Source: Streptomyces sp. DH24
GTDB taxonomy: Bacteria > Actinomycetota > Actinomycetes > Streptomycetales > Streptomycetaceae
Assembly: GCF_029813775.1 (NCBI RefSeq)
Contig: NZ_JARVKW010000029.1
Location: 29,911-93,910, forward strand
Direction: 5' to 3'
Length of the DNA: 64,000 bases
Position numbers and translations under genes: made by a program. Within the stretch, counting starts at the first letter, position 1. The number at the start of each line of letters is the position of its first letter. The notes beneath the pieces were generated by a model. The model was not told the origin of the DNA and did not search any database. It saw nothing but the letters and a program-made list of their open reading frames with translations. Positions 1 through 8,364 of this stretch are shown here, piece after piece.

Positions 1-257
1 GCCGGCTCGCGGGAACCGGTCTCGTAGCCGTCGGCGAGGACGGAGTCGAGCGCGTCCCCCCAGGGATCGGTCTTCATGACCATGCCGGGGCCGCCGCCGT
101 ACGGGGTGTCGTCGACGGTGTTGTGCCGGTCGTACGTCCAGGAGCGCAGGTCGTGGACGTGCACGTCGAGCTGCCCACGCGCGCGTGCCTTGCCGACCAG
201 GGAGACGTTCAGCGGTTCGAGGTACTCGGGGAAGATCGTGACGACGTCGAGCCGCAT
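1..257 (-). CDS. trmD: tRNA (guanine-N1)-methyltransferase TrmD, 5' part only
   Basis: TrmD methylates G37 of tRNAs using SAM, which prevents +1 frameshifting. Only the first 85 codons lie in the window; the rest continues past the left edge. The visible protein begins MRLDVVTIFPEYLEPLN and contains the family-typical segment DTPYGGGPGMVMK, part of the SAM/tRNA-binding trefoil-knot region. The ATG shares one base with the rimM stop (TAATG), so the two are translationally coupled, as expected for the rpsP-rimM-trmD operon. Confidence 0.95.
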   Translation of the reverse strand, partial: MRLDVVTIFPEYLEPLNVSLVGKARARGQLDVHVHDLRSWTYDRHNTVDDTPYGGGPGMVMKTDPWGDALDSVLADGYETGSREP

Positions 258-811
258 TACGCCTCTTCTCCGGCCGCGTCCCGGGCGGAGGCGATCTCGG
301 CCCGGTCGTCGATCAGACCGGGCGGCGGGTCGATGACCGCGCGCTGCTCCTCCAGGTCGATCTCGGTGACGATCTCCTGGACGAACGGGATCAGCACCTC
401 GGTGCCGTCGGGACGCTCGACCACGAACAGGTCCTGCGAGGCCAGGTGGGAGATCTCGGTGATGCGGCCGACCTCGGTGCCGTCCACGGTCACCACGTCG
501 AGGTCCATCAGCTGGTGGTCGTAGTACTCGTCCTCGCCCTCGGGCAGTTCGTCGGGGTCGACCTCGGCGATCAGGAGGGTGTTGCGCAGCGCCTCGGCGG
601 CGGTGCGGTCGCGCACACCTTCGAAGCGCAGCAGGAGACGGCCGCTGTGCACGCGGCCGGTCTCGATGGTGAGCGGACCGGTCGAGGCCGGGTCCGTGGC
701 CAGGACGGCGCCGGGGGCGAGCCTGAGCTCCGGTTCGTCGGTGCGTACCTCGACGGTGACCTCGCCCTTGATGCCGTGGGCACGGCCGATGCGAGCGACT
801 ACCAGCTGCAC
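257..811 (-). CDS. rimM: 16S rRNA processing factor RimM
   Basis: RimM assists maturation of the 30S head and binds ribosomal protein S19. The protein has 184 residues, normal for the family, and opens MQLVVARIGRAHGIKGEV, the usual RimM N-terminal beta-barrel signature. The C-terminal PRC-barrel half includes the DEYYDHQLMDLDV segment. Translation starts at a GTG, preceded by AGGAG ten bases upstream. The last 15 or so residues are a variable acidic/alanine tail. It lies between khpA and trmD on the minus strand and overlaps trmD by one base. Confidence 0.96.
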   Translation of the reverse strand: MQLVVARIGRAHGIKGEVTVEVRTDEPELRLAPGAVLATDPASTGPLTIETGRVHSGRLLLRFEGVRDRTAAEALRNTLLIAEVDPDELPEGEDEYYDHQLMDLDVVTVDGTEVGRITEISHLASQDLFVVERPDGTEVLIPFVQEIVTEIDLEEQRAVIDPPPGLIDDRAEIASARDAAGEEA

Positions 812-892
812 TTTTCTGGATCTCCTGTCATACGACTGCGGGCCGGGGACGGCCCTGTGGCCCTCCCCGGCCCGAGCCGGTGCTGCGTTGCG

Positions 893-1132
893 TCAGCGGA
901 CGTGGTCCACGTCGACGAGGTCGACGCGGACACCGCGGCCGCCGATGGCGCCCACGACGGTGCGCAGGGCGCGTGCGGTGCGGCCGTTGCGGCCGATCAC
1001 CTTGCCGAGGTCGTCCGGGTGGACCCGGACCTCGAGCACCCGCCCGCGGCGCAGATTGCGCGAGGCGACCTGCACATCGTCAGGGTTGTCGACGATGCCC
1101 TTCACGAGGTGCTCGAGAGCCTCCTCGAGCAT
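893..1132 (-). CDS. khpA: KH-domain RNA-binding protein KhpA
   Basis: A 79-residue protein that is a single KH domain. The G-x-x-G loop (I-G-R-N-G-R-T, about residues 47-53) contacts single-stranded RNA. In other bacteria KhpA pairs with KhpB/Jag and affects cell-size control and RNA metabolism; the Streptomyces role is inferred by family only. It starts two bases after the rpsP stop and precedes rimM by 81 bases, so it is co-transcribed in the rpsP-khpA-rimM-trmD operon. Confidence 0.93.
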   Translation of the reverse strand: MLEEALEHLVKGIVDNPDDVQVASRNLRRGRVLEVRVHPDDLGKVIGRNGRTARALRTVVGAIGGRGVRVDLVDVDHVR

Positions 1133-1134
1133 GC

Positions 1135-1554
1135 TCAGGCCTCGGTCGACGCGGACTCAGCGGCGGCCTCGTCCTTCTTCTCAGCCTTCTTCTTCTGGGT
1201 GATGGCCTCACCCTTGCCCTCGTCGTCACCGCCGAGAGCCTCGAACGACGGGCGCGCCGGCTTCTCGGCCGGCTGCAGCAGCGGAGCCGGGGCGGGCTCG
1301 CCCTTGAACTTCTGCCAGTCGCCGGTCTTCTTCAGGATGGCGAGCACGGGCTCGGTCGGCTGGGCGCCGACAGAGAGCCAGTACGCCACGCGCTCGCTGT
1401 CGACCTCCATCACCGACGGGTTGTACGTCGGGTGGTACTTGCCGATCTCCTCGATGGCCCGGCCGTCACGGCGGGTACGGGAGTCGGCGACGACGATGCG
1501 GTAGTGGGGCGAACGGATCTTGCCCAGACGCTTCAGCTTGATCTTGACTGCCAC
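1135..1554 (-). CDS. rpsP: 30S ribosomal protein S16
   Basis: S16 binds 16S rRNA early in 30S assembly. The start chosen is the GTG that gives M-A-V-K-I-K-L-K-R-L-G, the universal S16 N terminus, with GGAG eleven bases upstream. The open frame extends much further 5', but that part is not S16-like. The core (about residues 1-85) contains the conserved RIVVADSRTRRDGR segment. The C terminus carries a long actinobacterial extension rich in Lys, Glu and Ala, giving 139 residues rather than the 80-90 typical of other bacteria. First gene of the rpsP-khpA-rimM-trmD operon. Confidence 0.96.
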   Translation of the reverse strand: MAVKIKLKRLGKIRSPHYRIVVADSRTRRDGRAIEEIGKYHPTYNPSVMEVDSERVAYWLSVGAQPTEPVLAILKKTGDWQKFKGEPAPAPLLQPAEKPARPSFEALGGDDEGKGEAITQKKKAEKKDEAAAESASTEA

Positions 1555-1826
1555 GGGAGTGGGTTCTCCTGGATTTGACGTGGTTGGGCACGGCGAGACG
1601 GCCGCGTGGGGTTGCGGTACCCGAGTGCCCGATGGACGCGTCAGCCGGAGGAGAGAGGGGTCCTGTGCGGCTGTCGAGTACAGCTGACCATTCTGCCACA
1701 CCCTGCGGGTCACGCTTGACCGCGGCCGTGTCGGGCACGCCTGAGCGGCACCCGGCGCCCGAGGACGTCGGGTGCGCGGCCCGGCGCCGCCAGTGCCGAC
1801 GTGCGACTGCCACGAGCAGCCGCACG

Positions 1827-2429
1827 TCAGCCTGCCGCGGCTCCCACGACCTCCGGGATGCGGAACGGCTTGCCGCAGCCGCCGCACATGATGGGGGCCT
1901 GGGCCAGGACCGACGGAACGACCCGGACGTTGCGCCCGCAGTCGCACACCGCCTTGACGCGGACACCTCCGCCGGAGGAGCCGTGCCGGGCGGCGGGACC
2001 GCGGAAGCTGCGGGCGGTGTCGGACGCCGTCGCCGCCGTGTGGGCCTTCAGCGCCCGCTGGAGGCGCTCGATCGTCGGCCGGTAACGGCGCCTCGCCTCG
2101 GGCGTGAGCGAGACCAGCGAGAAACCGCTGCTGGGATGCGGTTCCTCGGGGTGGTCAAGACCCAGCTCCTCGGCGATCGAGAGGAATCTGCGGTTGTGGT
2201 AGCGGCCGGCCCGGGACGTGTCGCGCACTCCGCGGGCGGCGGCGATGCCGTGGACTGCCTCGTGAAGCAGTCGCTCGAAGGAGAGCTCGTGTCCGCAGGC
2301 GGACGACGACTCCCCGATCAGGGACTCCGGCGCGGCCAGATCCGGCAGCTCGGGGTGGTGCCGCTGAATGTCGGCCCACGCCTGCGCCAGTTCCGCGGCG
2401 AGAACAGGTGGTGTCTGTGTCGTGCTCAC
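1827..2429 (-). CDS. SprT-like putative zinc metalloprotease with C-terminal zinc ribbon
   Basis: A 200-residue protein starting at a GTG. Residues 56-60 read HEAVH, an HExxH zinc-metalloprotease motif, followed by a basic/histidine stretch (GRYHNRRF, 76-82) that could supply the third ligand. The C terminus has four cysteines spaced CxC...CxxC (about C162, C164, C182, C185), a zinc-ribbon pattern. This arrangement resembles SprT-like/Spartan proteins, whose eukaryotic members cut DNA-protein crosslinks; a proteolytic role here is inference. It is transcribed toward rpsP but separated by 272 bases, so probably has its own promoter. The substrate is unknown. Confidence 0.6.
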   Translation of the reverse strand: MSTTQTPPVLAAELAQAWADIQRHHPELPDLAAPESLIGESSSACGHELSFERLLHEAVHGIAAARGVRDTSRAGRYHNRRFLSIAEELGLDHPEEPHPSSGFSLVSLTPEARRRYRPTIERLQRALKAHTAATASDTARSFRGPAARHGSSGGGVRVKAVCDCGRNVRVVPSVLAQAPIMCGGCGKPFRIPEVVGAAAG

Positions 2430-2957
2430 GTAATGACAACGAGCCGGGGTGCCGCTGTGTTCCTATTCCGGGGCATCCCAAATAATTTGCACGTACCCGT
2501 CAGTTGGCACTGATGCGTCGCGACGAGGGCGGGTGCGCTGATCTGCGGAGAAGCCTCGCAGCTCGCCACAAGACGGTACGTAGTTCAACATACGACCCGG
2601 CGTGTAGGCGGGATCCGGGCGCCGGGGGTGGCCGCGCTCCGGATGCGCAAGAGGCGATTCGGTCGCTCTGGCGCCGGAGGGCCTCCCCTCACCCAGCGCA
2701 CGCGACGACCGCGACGTTACCCGGTCCGTCACCGACGTCCCGCACCGACCCGTCGTGACGACCTTGGCCGGAACCGTCCAGGTTGCCGGAATGTGAAATC
2801 TCGCCCCTTTCCCACGGATTCAGCAAGCCGGGCCCCCGTTCCACTGGACGCGACGCCGCGCTCGGAGTTTCCTGGCTTACGGGGGGAGTGCGAGCGCATC
2901 TTCACGGGGGCCGGTACATGGGCACAGCGGCAACTCTCGGCGGATTGGGGCGCTTTC
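2430..2957. other. 528-bp divergent intergenic region
   Basis: No convincing gene here. The region separates the minus-strand SprT-like gene from the plus-strand methyltransferase gene and must carry both promoters. It contains short A/T-richer stretches, for example around 2478-2500 and 2575-2595, that stand out from the GC-rich coding DNA. I could not assign -35/-10 pairs with confidence. Confidence 0.5.
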
Positions 2958-3815
2958 ATGACACCTACGCTCGTGCGACAGCACCCGCGGCACGTGGGGG
3001 CGATACCCGGCGTGGACCGGCGTGCACGCGCGCGTGACTGGTCGGAGATCCAGGAGCGGATGCTGGTGCCGCTCTACGAGGCCGTCTACGAGCGACTCGA
3101 CGTGGGCTCCGGCACGCGGCTGCTCGGCCTCGGCTGCGGTTCGGGGCTGGCCCTCCTCATGGCGGCCACCCGCGGCGCCGCGGTCACCGGCGTCGACACC
3201 TCCTCCCCCGAACGGCTCCAGCTCGCCCGGGAGCGGCTCCGGCCGGAGGCGTGGGACACGCGCGCGCGTGCCGCGACCCGGGTCGTCGACGGCACGCCCG
3301 GGGACACGGCCGACGCGCGGACGCCCGCGTACACACTGGTGACGGCCTTCGAGCCGATCGGCTGTCTGGCGGGCGACTCGGAAGGGCTCGGTGAGCTGAT
3401 CGAGGAGGCGACGCCGCTGGCCACGCGCGGGGCGCCCGTCGTGCTGGCCGGCTGGGGCCCGCCGGAGCGCTGCGCCACGTCGTCCGTGTTCCGGGTGGCG
3501 ACGAAGCTGGCGGACCCGCTGCGCAGTGCGGGCACCTGGCGCCCGGCGCTGCGGGACGACCTGGAGGAGGTCGCCCAGCGCGCGGGCCTGAGGCCGGACG
3601 GTTCCGGCCGGGTGTCCTGCCCCTTCGGGTACGCCGACGTGGACAGCGCGGTGCGGGGTCTGCTGTCGACGGGGCTGTTCGACGCGGCGATCGTGGCGAC
3701 CGACCAGGAACAAGTGGACAAGGAGCTGGCGGAGGCGCTGCACGCCTACCGGCGGGCGGACGGCACGGTGTGGATGCCGAACGTGTTCCGGTACCTCATC
3801 GCCCGCACGCCCTGA
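2958..3815 (+). CDS. SAM-dependent class I methyltransferase
   Basis: A 285-residue protein if translation starts at the ATG giving MTPTLVRQHPRHVG; the frame stays open further upstream, so the start is not certain. Residues about 50-60 contain LLGLGCGSGLAL, the glycine-rich SAM-binding motif I, followed by the acidic residue at the end of beta-2 (GVDTS). The remainder fits a Rossmann-fold methyltransferase, but the substrate cannot be read from the sequence. The gene stands alone and converges on ffh across a strong terminator. The 5' part carries two copies of the CACGCGCGCGTG palindrome. Confidence 0.75.
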   Translation: MTPTLVRQHPRHVGAIPGVDRRARARDWSEIQERMLVPLYEAVYERLDVGSGTRLLGLGCGSGLALLMAATRGAAVTGVDTSSPERLQLARERLRPEAWDTRARAATRVVDGTPGDTADARTPAYTLVTAFEPIGCLAGDSEGLGELIEEATPLATRGAPVVLAGWGPPERCATSSVFRVATKLADPLRSAGTWRPALRDDLEEVAQRAGLRPDGSGRVSCPFGYADVDSAVRGLLSTGLFDAAIVATDQEQVDKELAEALHAYRRADGTVWMPNVFRYLIARTP

Positions 3816-3826
3816 CCTGGCCGAAC

Positions 3827-3869
3827 GCCACTGGGGGCGCCCCTTGTGACGAGGGGCGCCCCCAGTGGC
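3827..3869. terminator. Bidirectional terminator between the methyltransferase gene and ffh
   Basis: A perfect 18-bp inverted repeat (arms 3827-3844 and 3852-3869) with a 7-base loop lies between two convergent genes. It lacks a long T tract, as is common in Streptomyces. Confidence 0.85.
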
Positions 3870-3911
3870 GCGTGTGCGGGAACCGGCCGGAGCGTGGACC
3901 GCGCGGGCCGG

Positions 3912-5462
3912 TCAGCCCATGAACTTCTTGAACTCGTCCGGCAGCTCGAAGTCCTGGCCGCCCTGCTGCGGCAGGCCGAAGGCGTTGCCGCCCTGGGCTG
4001 CGGCGGCGCGGCGGGCGGCCTCCTCCTGCTCCTGCTGCTTGCGCTTCATCGGGTTGCCGGAGCGCTGCTTGCCCTTGGCCTTCTTCGGCTGCTTCTTGGA
4101 ACGGCCCGGGCCGCCACCCATGCCCGGCATACCCGGCATCCCGGGCATGCCGCCGCCCTGGGCCATGCGGGACATCATCTTGCGGGCCTCGAAGAACCGC
4201 TCCACCAGGTTCTTCACGGCGCCGACCTCGACACCGGAGCCCTTGGCGATACGGGCGCGCCGCGAGCCGTTGATGATCGTCGGGTCCTGGCGCTCGCCCG
4301 GCGTCATCGACTTGATGATCGCGGCCGTGCGGTCGACGTCCCGCTCGTCCAGGTTCTGGATCTGGTCCTTGATCTGGCCCATGCCGGGCAGCATCCCGAG
4401 GAGCTTCGAGATGGAGCCCATCTTCCTGACCTGCTCCATCTGGGCCAGGAAGTCGTCCAGGGTGAATTCCTGGCCCTTCTTGGACGCCAGCTTGGAGGCC
4501 ATCTTCTCGGCCTCTTCCTGGCTGAACGTCTTCTCCGCCTGCTCGATCAGGGTGAGCAGGTCACCCATGTCGAGGATGCGGGAGGCCATCCGGTCCGGGT
4601 GGAAGGCGTCGAAGTCGTCGAGCTTCTCGCCGTTGGAGGCGAACATGATCGGCTTGCCGGTCACCGAGGCGATCGACAGGGCCGCACCACCGCGGGCGTC
4701 GCCGTCCAGCTTGGAGAGCACCACGCCGTCGAAGCCGACGCCGTCGCGGAAGGCCTCGGCGGTGTTGACCGCGTCCTGGCCGATCATCGCGTCGACCACG
4801 AACAGGATCTCGTCCGGGGAGACCGCGTCGCGGATGTCCGCGGCCTGCCGCATCATCTCCTGGTCGATGCCGAGGCGGCCGGCGGTGTCGACGATGACGA
4901 TGTCGTGGACCTTGGACTTCGCGTGCTCGATCGAGTCCTTGGCGACCTTCACCGGGTCGCCGACGCCGTTGCCCGGCTCGGGCGCGTAGACGGCCACGCC
5001 GGCGCGCTCGGCGACCACGCTGAGCTGGTTCACGGCGTTGGGGCGCTGGAGGTCACAGGCGACCAGCAGCGGCGAGTGGCCCTGTTCCTTCAGCCACCGG
5101 CCGAGCTTGCCCGCGAGGGTGGTCTTACCGGCACCCTGGAGACCGGCCAGCATGATGACGGTCGGCGGCTGCTTGGCGAAGCGCAGCCGGCGCGTCTCGC
5201 CGCCCAGGATGATCACCAGCTCGTCGTTGACGATCTTGATGAACTGCTGGGCGGGGTTGAGCGCCTTGGAGACCTCCGCACCGAGGGCGCGTTCCTTCAC
5301 GCTCTTGATGAAGGAGCGCACGACGGGCAGCGCCACGTCCGCCTCGAGGAGCGCGATGCGGATGTCGCGCGCCGTGGCGTCGATGTCCGCTTCGGACAGC
5401 CGTCCCTTGCCGCGCAGGTTCCTGAAAGTCGCTGAAAGGCGATCGGAAAGAGTATCGAACAC
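3912..5462 (-). CDS. ffh: Signal recognition particle protein Ffh (SRP54)
   Basis: Ffh binds signal peptides of nascent membrane and secreted proteins and hands the ribosome to FtsY, also encoded in this window (12725-13930). The 516-residue protein has the N-terminal helical bundle (1-90), the GTPase domain with P-loop GLQGAGKTT (107-115), DTAGR and the KLDGDARGG segment, and the methionine-rich M domain (about 330-435) ending in a Met-Pro-Gly-rich stretch. A C-terminal Lys/Gln/Ala-rich tail extends beyond the usual length, common in actinobacteria. Start is GTG. It is followed by the 3827-3869 terminator. Confidence 0.97.
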   Translation of the reverse strand: MFDTLSDRLSATFRNLRGKGRLSEADIDATARDIRIALLEADVALPVVRSFIKSVKERALGAEVSKALNPAQQFIKIVNDELVIILGGETRRLRFAKQPPTVIMLAGLQGAGKTTLAGKLGRWLKEQGHSPLLVACDLQRPNAVNQLSVVAERAGVAVYAPEPGNGVGDPVKVAKDSIEHAKSKVHDIVIVDTAGRLGIDQEMMRQAADIRDAVSPDEILFVVDAMIGQDAVNTAEAFRDGVGFDGVVLSKLDGDARGGAALSIASVTGKPIMFASNGEKLDDFDAFHPDRMASRILDMGDLLTLIEQAEKTFSQEEAEKMASKLASKKGQEFTLDDFLAQMEQVRKMGSISKLLGMLPGMGQIKDQIQNLDERDVDRTAAIIKSMTPGERQDPTIINGSRRARIAKGSGVEVGAVKNLVERFFEARKMMSRMAQGGGMPGMPGMPGMGGGPGRSKKQPKKAKGKQRSGNPMKRKQQEQEEAARRAAAAQGGNAFGLPQQGGQDFELPDEFKKFMG

Positions 5463-5545
5463 GGCGCTCGCGGTCCTCGGGGTCGGTGACAGGCGAATGA
5501 ATCGCCCTCCAGGGTATCCCGGCCGGGCAAGTCACCGGGCCCGGC

Positions 5546-8002
5546 TCATCCTCGCAGGGTCTCCTCCAGCTTCCGGGCGACGGACGACGCCTCGTCCGCG
5601 GGCAGCGGAGCGCCCTGCGGGCCGGTGACGTAGAAGGCGTCCACGGCGTTGGCGCCGAGGGTGGAGACGTGCGCGCTGCGCGTCCACACGCCCGCGTTCT
5701 CCAGAGCGCGGCCGATGCGGAACAGCAGCCCCGGGGCGTCCTGGGCGCGGACCTCGATGACCGTGGCCAGCCGGGAGGCGGCCGGGTGGACGGTGACGCG
5801 GGGCGGCGGCGCGACGACGCCCCGGCGGCGCGGGTAGGCGGCGTCGCGTTCGGCGAGGCGGCCCGCGATGTCCAGGGTGCCGTCCAGGGCGCGTACGAGG
5901 TCGGCGCGCAGCCGGGCGGCCTGCGGCAGGGAGCCGTACTCGGCGGCGACCCGCCAGTTCAGCAGGAGTACGGAGCCGTCGACGCCGTCGGGCAGGTCCA
6001 CGGCCCGCAGCTCGGCCGTCCGTACGGTCAGCCGGTGCATGGCGAGCACGCCGGCGACCGCGGGCAGCACGCCCGACTGGTCGGGCACGGCGATGAGGAG
6101 CTCCACGCCGAGCGGTTCGGGGTCCCCGGGCTGGTCCTGGGCGGCGGACTCGGGCGGCGGCTCGGTCTGGGCCCGCAGCGCGAGCACCGGGCTGCCGGTG
6201 GCGACGGCCTCGATGGCCAGGCGTTCCTGCTCGGCGGTCGGCGCGGCGCTCTCCGGTTCCTCGGGGATGTCGCCGGCGAGCACCGCGGAGACCCGTTTGA
6301 CCAGTTCGGTGACGAGGGAGCCGCGCCAGCTCGACCAGGCGGCCGGGCCGGTGGCCAGGGCGTCGGCCTCGGTGAGGGCGTGCAGCAGTTCCAGGGTGCT
6401 CTGGGAGCCGACGGCGTCGGCGACCGAGCGGACGGTGGCCGGGTCCTCCAGGTCGCGCCGGGTGGCGGTCTCCACGAGCAGGAGGTGGTGGCGGACGAGG
6501 GCGGAGAGCACGGCGACGTCCGCGCGGTCGAAACCGATGCGCGCGGCCACGTCCCTGGCGATGATCTCGCCGGCCACCGAGTGGTCGCCGGGCCAGCCCT
6601 TGCCGATGTCGTGCAGCAGCGCGGCGACCAGCAGCAGGTCGGGGCGGCTGACGCGGCGGGTGAACTCGGAGGCCCGCACCGCCGTCTCGATGAGGTGCCG
6701 GTCGACGGTCCACACGTGCACGGCGTTGCGCTGCGGGCGGCAGCGGACCCGCTCCCAGTCGGGCAGCAGGCGGGTGATCAGACCCTCGGCCTCCAGCGCC
6801 TCCCACACCTCGACGGTGGGGCGCCCGGAACCGAGCAGGGTGACCAGTTGCTCGCGGGCCTCGGCGGGCCACGGTGTCGGCAGCGGGCGCACGGTGGCCG
6901 CCATGCGGCGCACGGCGTGCAGGGAGAGCGGCAGCCCGGCCTGTGCGGCGGCGGCCGCGGCGCGCAGCGGGAGCACGGGGTCGCGGTCGGGGCGTGCGGC
7001 GCGGGCGAGCACCACTTCGCCGTCCTGTTCGACGACGCCCTCGGCGAGCGGTGAGCGGTCGGCGGCCGGTTTGCCGCCGCCCAGCATGGCGCGCAGCCGG
7101 GGCCGCACGGACCGGGCCCGCAGGACGCGCCCGACCTCGCGCCAGGTGACGTCGCCGGCGTACGAGATGAGGCGTGCCGCCTCGTACACCTGCCGCAGCA
7201 GGGCGTCGGCGTCGAGGAGGCCCAGCTCGGCGGCGACCTGGTCCTGCTCCTGGAGCGCGAGCCGGTCGGTCGCGCGCCCGGTGGCCAGGTGCAGCGCGTC
7301 GCGGACGTCGAGGAGGCGGCGCCGGGCGTCGGCGAGGCCCTCGCGCGGGGCGTCGGCCAGCCAGGACGCGGCGACGGCGCGCAGGGCGGTGGCGTCGCGC
7401 AGGCCGCCGCGGGCTTCCTTGAGGTCGGGTTCCAGGAGGTACTGCAGTTCGCCCTGGCGTTCGGCGCGCTCGGCGCACAGTTCCTGGAGTTCGGGCAGGC
7501 GTTTGGGCGCCTGGTTGCGCCAGTCCGCGAGGACGGCGGTGCGCAGTGCGGCGGTGAGGCCGAGGTCGCCCGCGACGTGCCGGGCGTCCAGCAGGCCGAG
7601 CTGGGCCTTCAGGTCCTCGCCGGCGGTTTTGCGGGCCTCGGCCGGGGTCCTTACGGAGTGGTCGAGGTCGAGGCCGAGATCCCACACGGGGTACCAGAGG
7701 CGGTCGGCGAGCACGGCGACGGCCCTGGGGTCGCTGCCGTCGTGCAGCAGGAGCAGGTCCAGGTCGCTGCGCGGGGACAGCTCGCCCCGGCCGTAGCCGC
7801 CGACGGCGACCAGGGAGGCGCCGCACAGTTCGCCGGTCGCCGCCGTGAACAGCCCGGCCAGCCAGTCGTCGGTCAGTCCGGACAGGGCCGCACGGCGCGG
7901 CGGCCCGGACTGCGCCCCCTCGGTGAGGAGGCGCAGCCGGGCCGCCGCGTAGCCGCTGGGTCCCGGGTCCTCTGCTTCGTTGCGCACGCTCGTGCTCGTC
8001 AC
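5546..8002 (-). CDS. glnD: PII nucleotidyltransferase/removing enzyme GlnD
   Basis: GlnD modifies the PII protein according to nitrogen status; in Streptomyces the known reaction is adenylylation of GlnK Tyr51. The start chosen is a GTG preceded by AGGAG seven bases upstream, giving 818 residues. Domains: nucleotidyltransferase with GGYGRGELSPRSDLDLLLL (about 68-86, metal-binding aspartates in SDLD), an HD hydrolase domain with LLHDIGKG (about 455-465), and two C-terminal ACT domains (about 635-710 and 745-815) that would sense glutamine. The gene follows glnK by 23 bases as the last gene of amtB-glnK-glnD. Confidence 0.95.
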   Translation of the reverse strand: MTSTSVRNEAEDPGPSGYAAARLRLLTEGAQSGPPRRAALSGLTDDWLAGLFTAATGELCGASLVAVGGYGRGELSPRSDLDLLLLHDGSDPRAVAVLADRLWYPVWDLGLDLDHSVRTPAEARKTAGEDLKAQLGLLDARHVAGDLGLTAALRTAVLADWRNQAPKRLPELQELCAERAERQGELQYLLEPDLKEARGGLRDATALRAVAASWLADAPREGLADARRRLLDVRDALHLATGRATDRLALQEQDQVAAELGLLDADALLRQVYEAARLISYAGDVTWREVGRVLRARSVRPRLRAMLGGGKPAADRSPLAEGVVEQDGEVVLARAARPDRDPVLPLRAAAAAAQAGLPLSLHAVRRMAATVRPLPTPWPAEAREQLVTLLGSGRPTVEVWEALEAEGLITRLLPDWERVRCRPQRNAVHVWTVDRHLIETAVRASEFTRRVSRPDLLLVAALLHDIGKGWPGDHSVAGEIIARDVAARIGFDRADVAVLSALVRHHLLLVETATRRDLEDPATVRSVADAVGSQSTLELLHALTEADALATGPAAWSSWRGSLVTELVKRVSAVLAGDIPEEPESAAPTAEQERLAIEAVATGSPVLALRAQTEPPPESAAQDQPGDPEPLGVELLIAVPDQSGVLPAVAGVLAMHRLTVRTAELRAVDLPDGVDGSVLLLNWRVAAEYGSLPQAARLRADLVRALDGTLDIAGRLAERDAAYPRRRGVVAPPPRVTVHPAASRLATVIEVRAQDAPGLLFRIGRALENAGVWTRSAHVSTLGANAVDAFYVTGPQGAPLPADEASSVARKLEETLRG

Positions 8003-8025
8003 CCAGCGACTCCTGTTCCGTTGCC

Positions 8026-8364
8026 CTACAGCGCGTCCGGGCCGCGCTCGCCGGTCCGGACGCGTACGGCGGTGTCGACCGGGACGGACCACACCTTGCC
8101 GTCACCGATCTTGCCGGTACGGGCCGCCTTGACCACGACGTCGATCAGCTGCTCGGCGTCGTCGTCCTCGACCAGCACCTCGATGCGGATCTTGGGGACC
8201 AGGTCGACGGTGTACTCGGCGCCGCGGTAGACCTCGGTGTGTCCCCGCTGCCGACCGTAGCCGCTGGCCTCGGTGACCGTCAGACCGTGCACGCCGAAGG
8301 CCTGCAGGGCTTCCTTGATCTCGTCGAGCCGGTGCGGCTTGACGACGGCGGTGATGAGCTTCAT
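8026..8364 (-). CDS. glnK: PII nitrogen regulatory protein GlnK
   Basis: A 112-residue PII protein, the usual length. It carries the T-loop with TEVYRGAEY, whose final tyrosine is residue 51, the site modified by GlnD. PII trimers bind ATP/ADP and 2-oxoglutarate and typically bind and block AmtB. The ATG overlaps the amtB stop by four bases (ATGA), so its production is coupled to the transporter. GlnR control is expected through the amtB promoter. Confidence 0.97.
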   Translation of the reverse strand: MKLITAVVKPHRLDEIKEALQAFGVHGLTVTEASGYGRQRGHTEVYRGAEYTVDLVPKIRIEVLVEDDDAEQLIDVVVKAARTGKIGDGKVWSVPVDTAVRVRTGERGPDAL

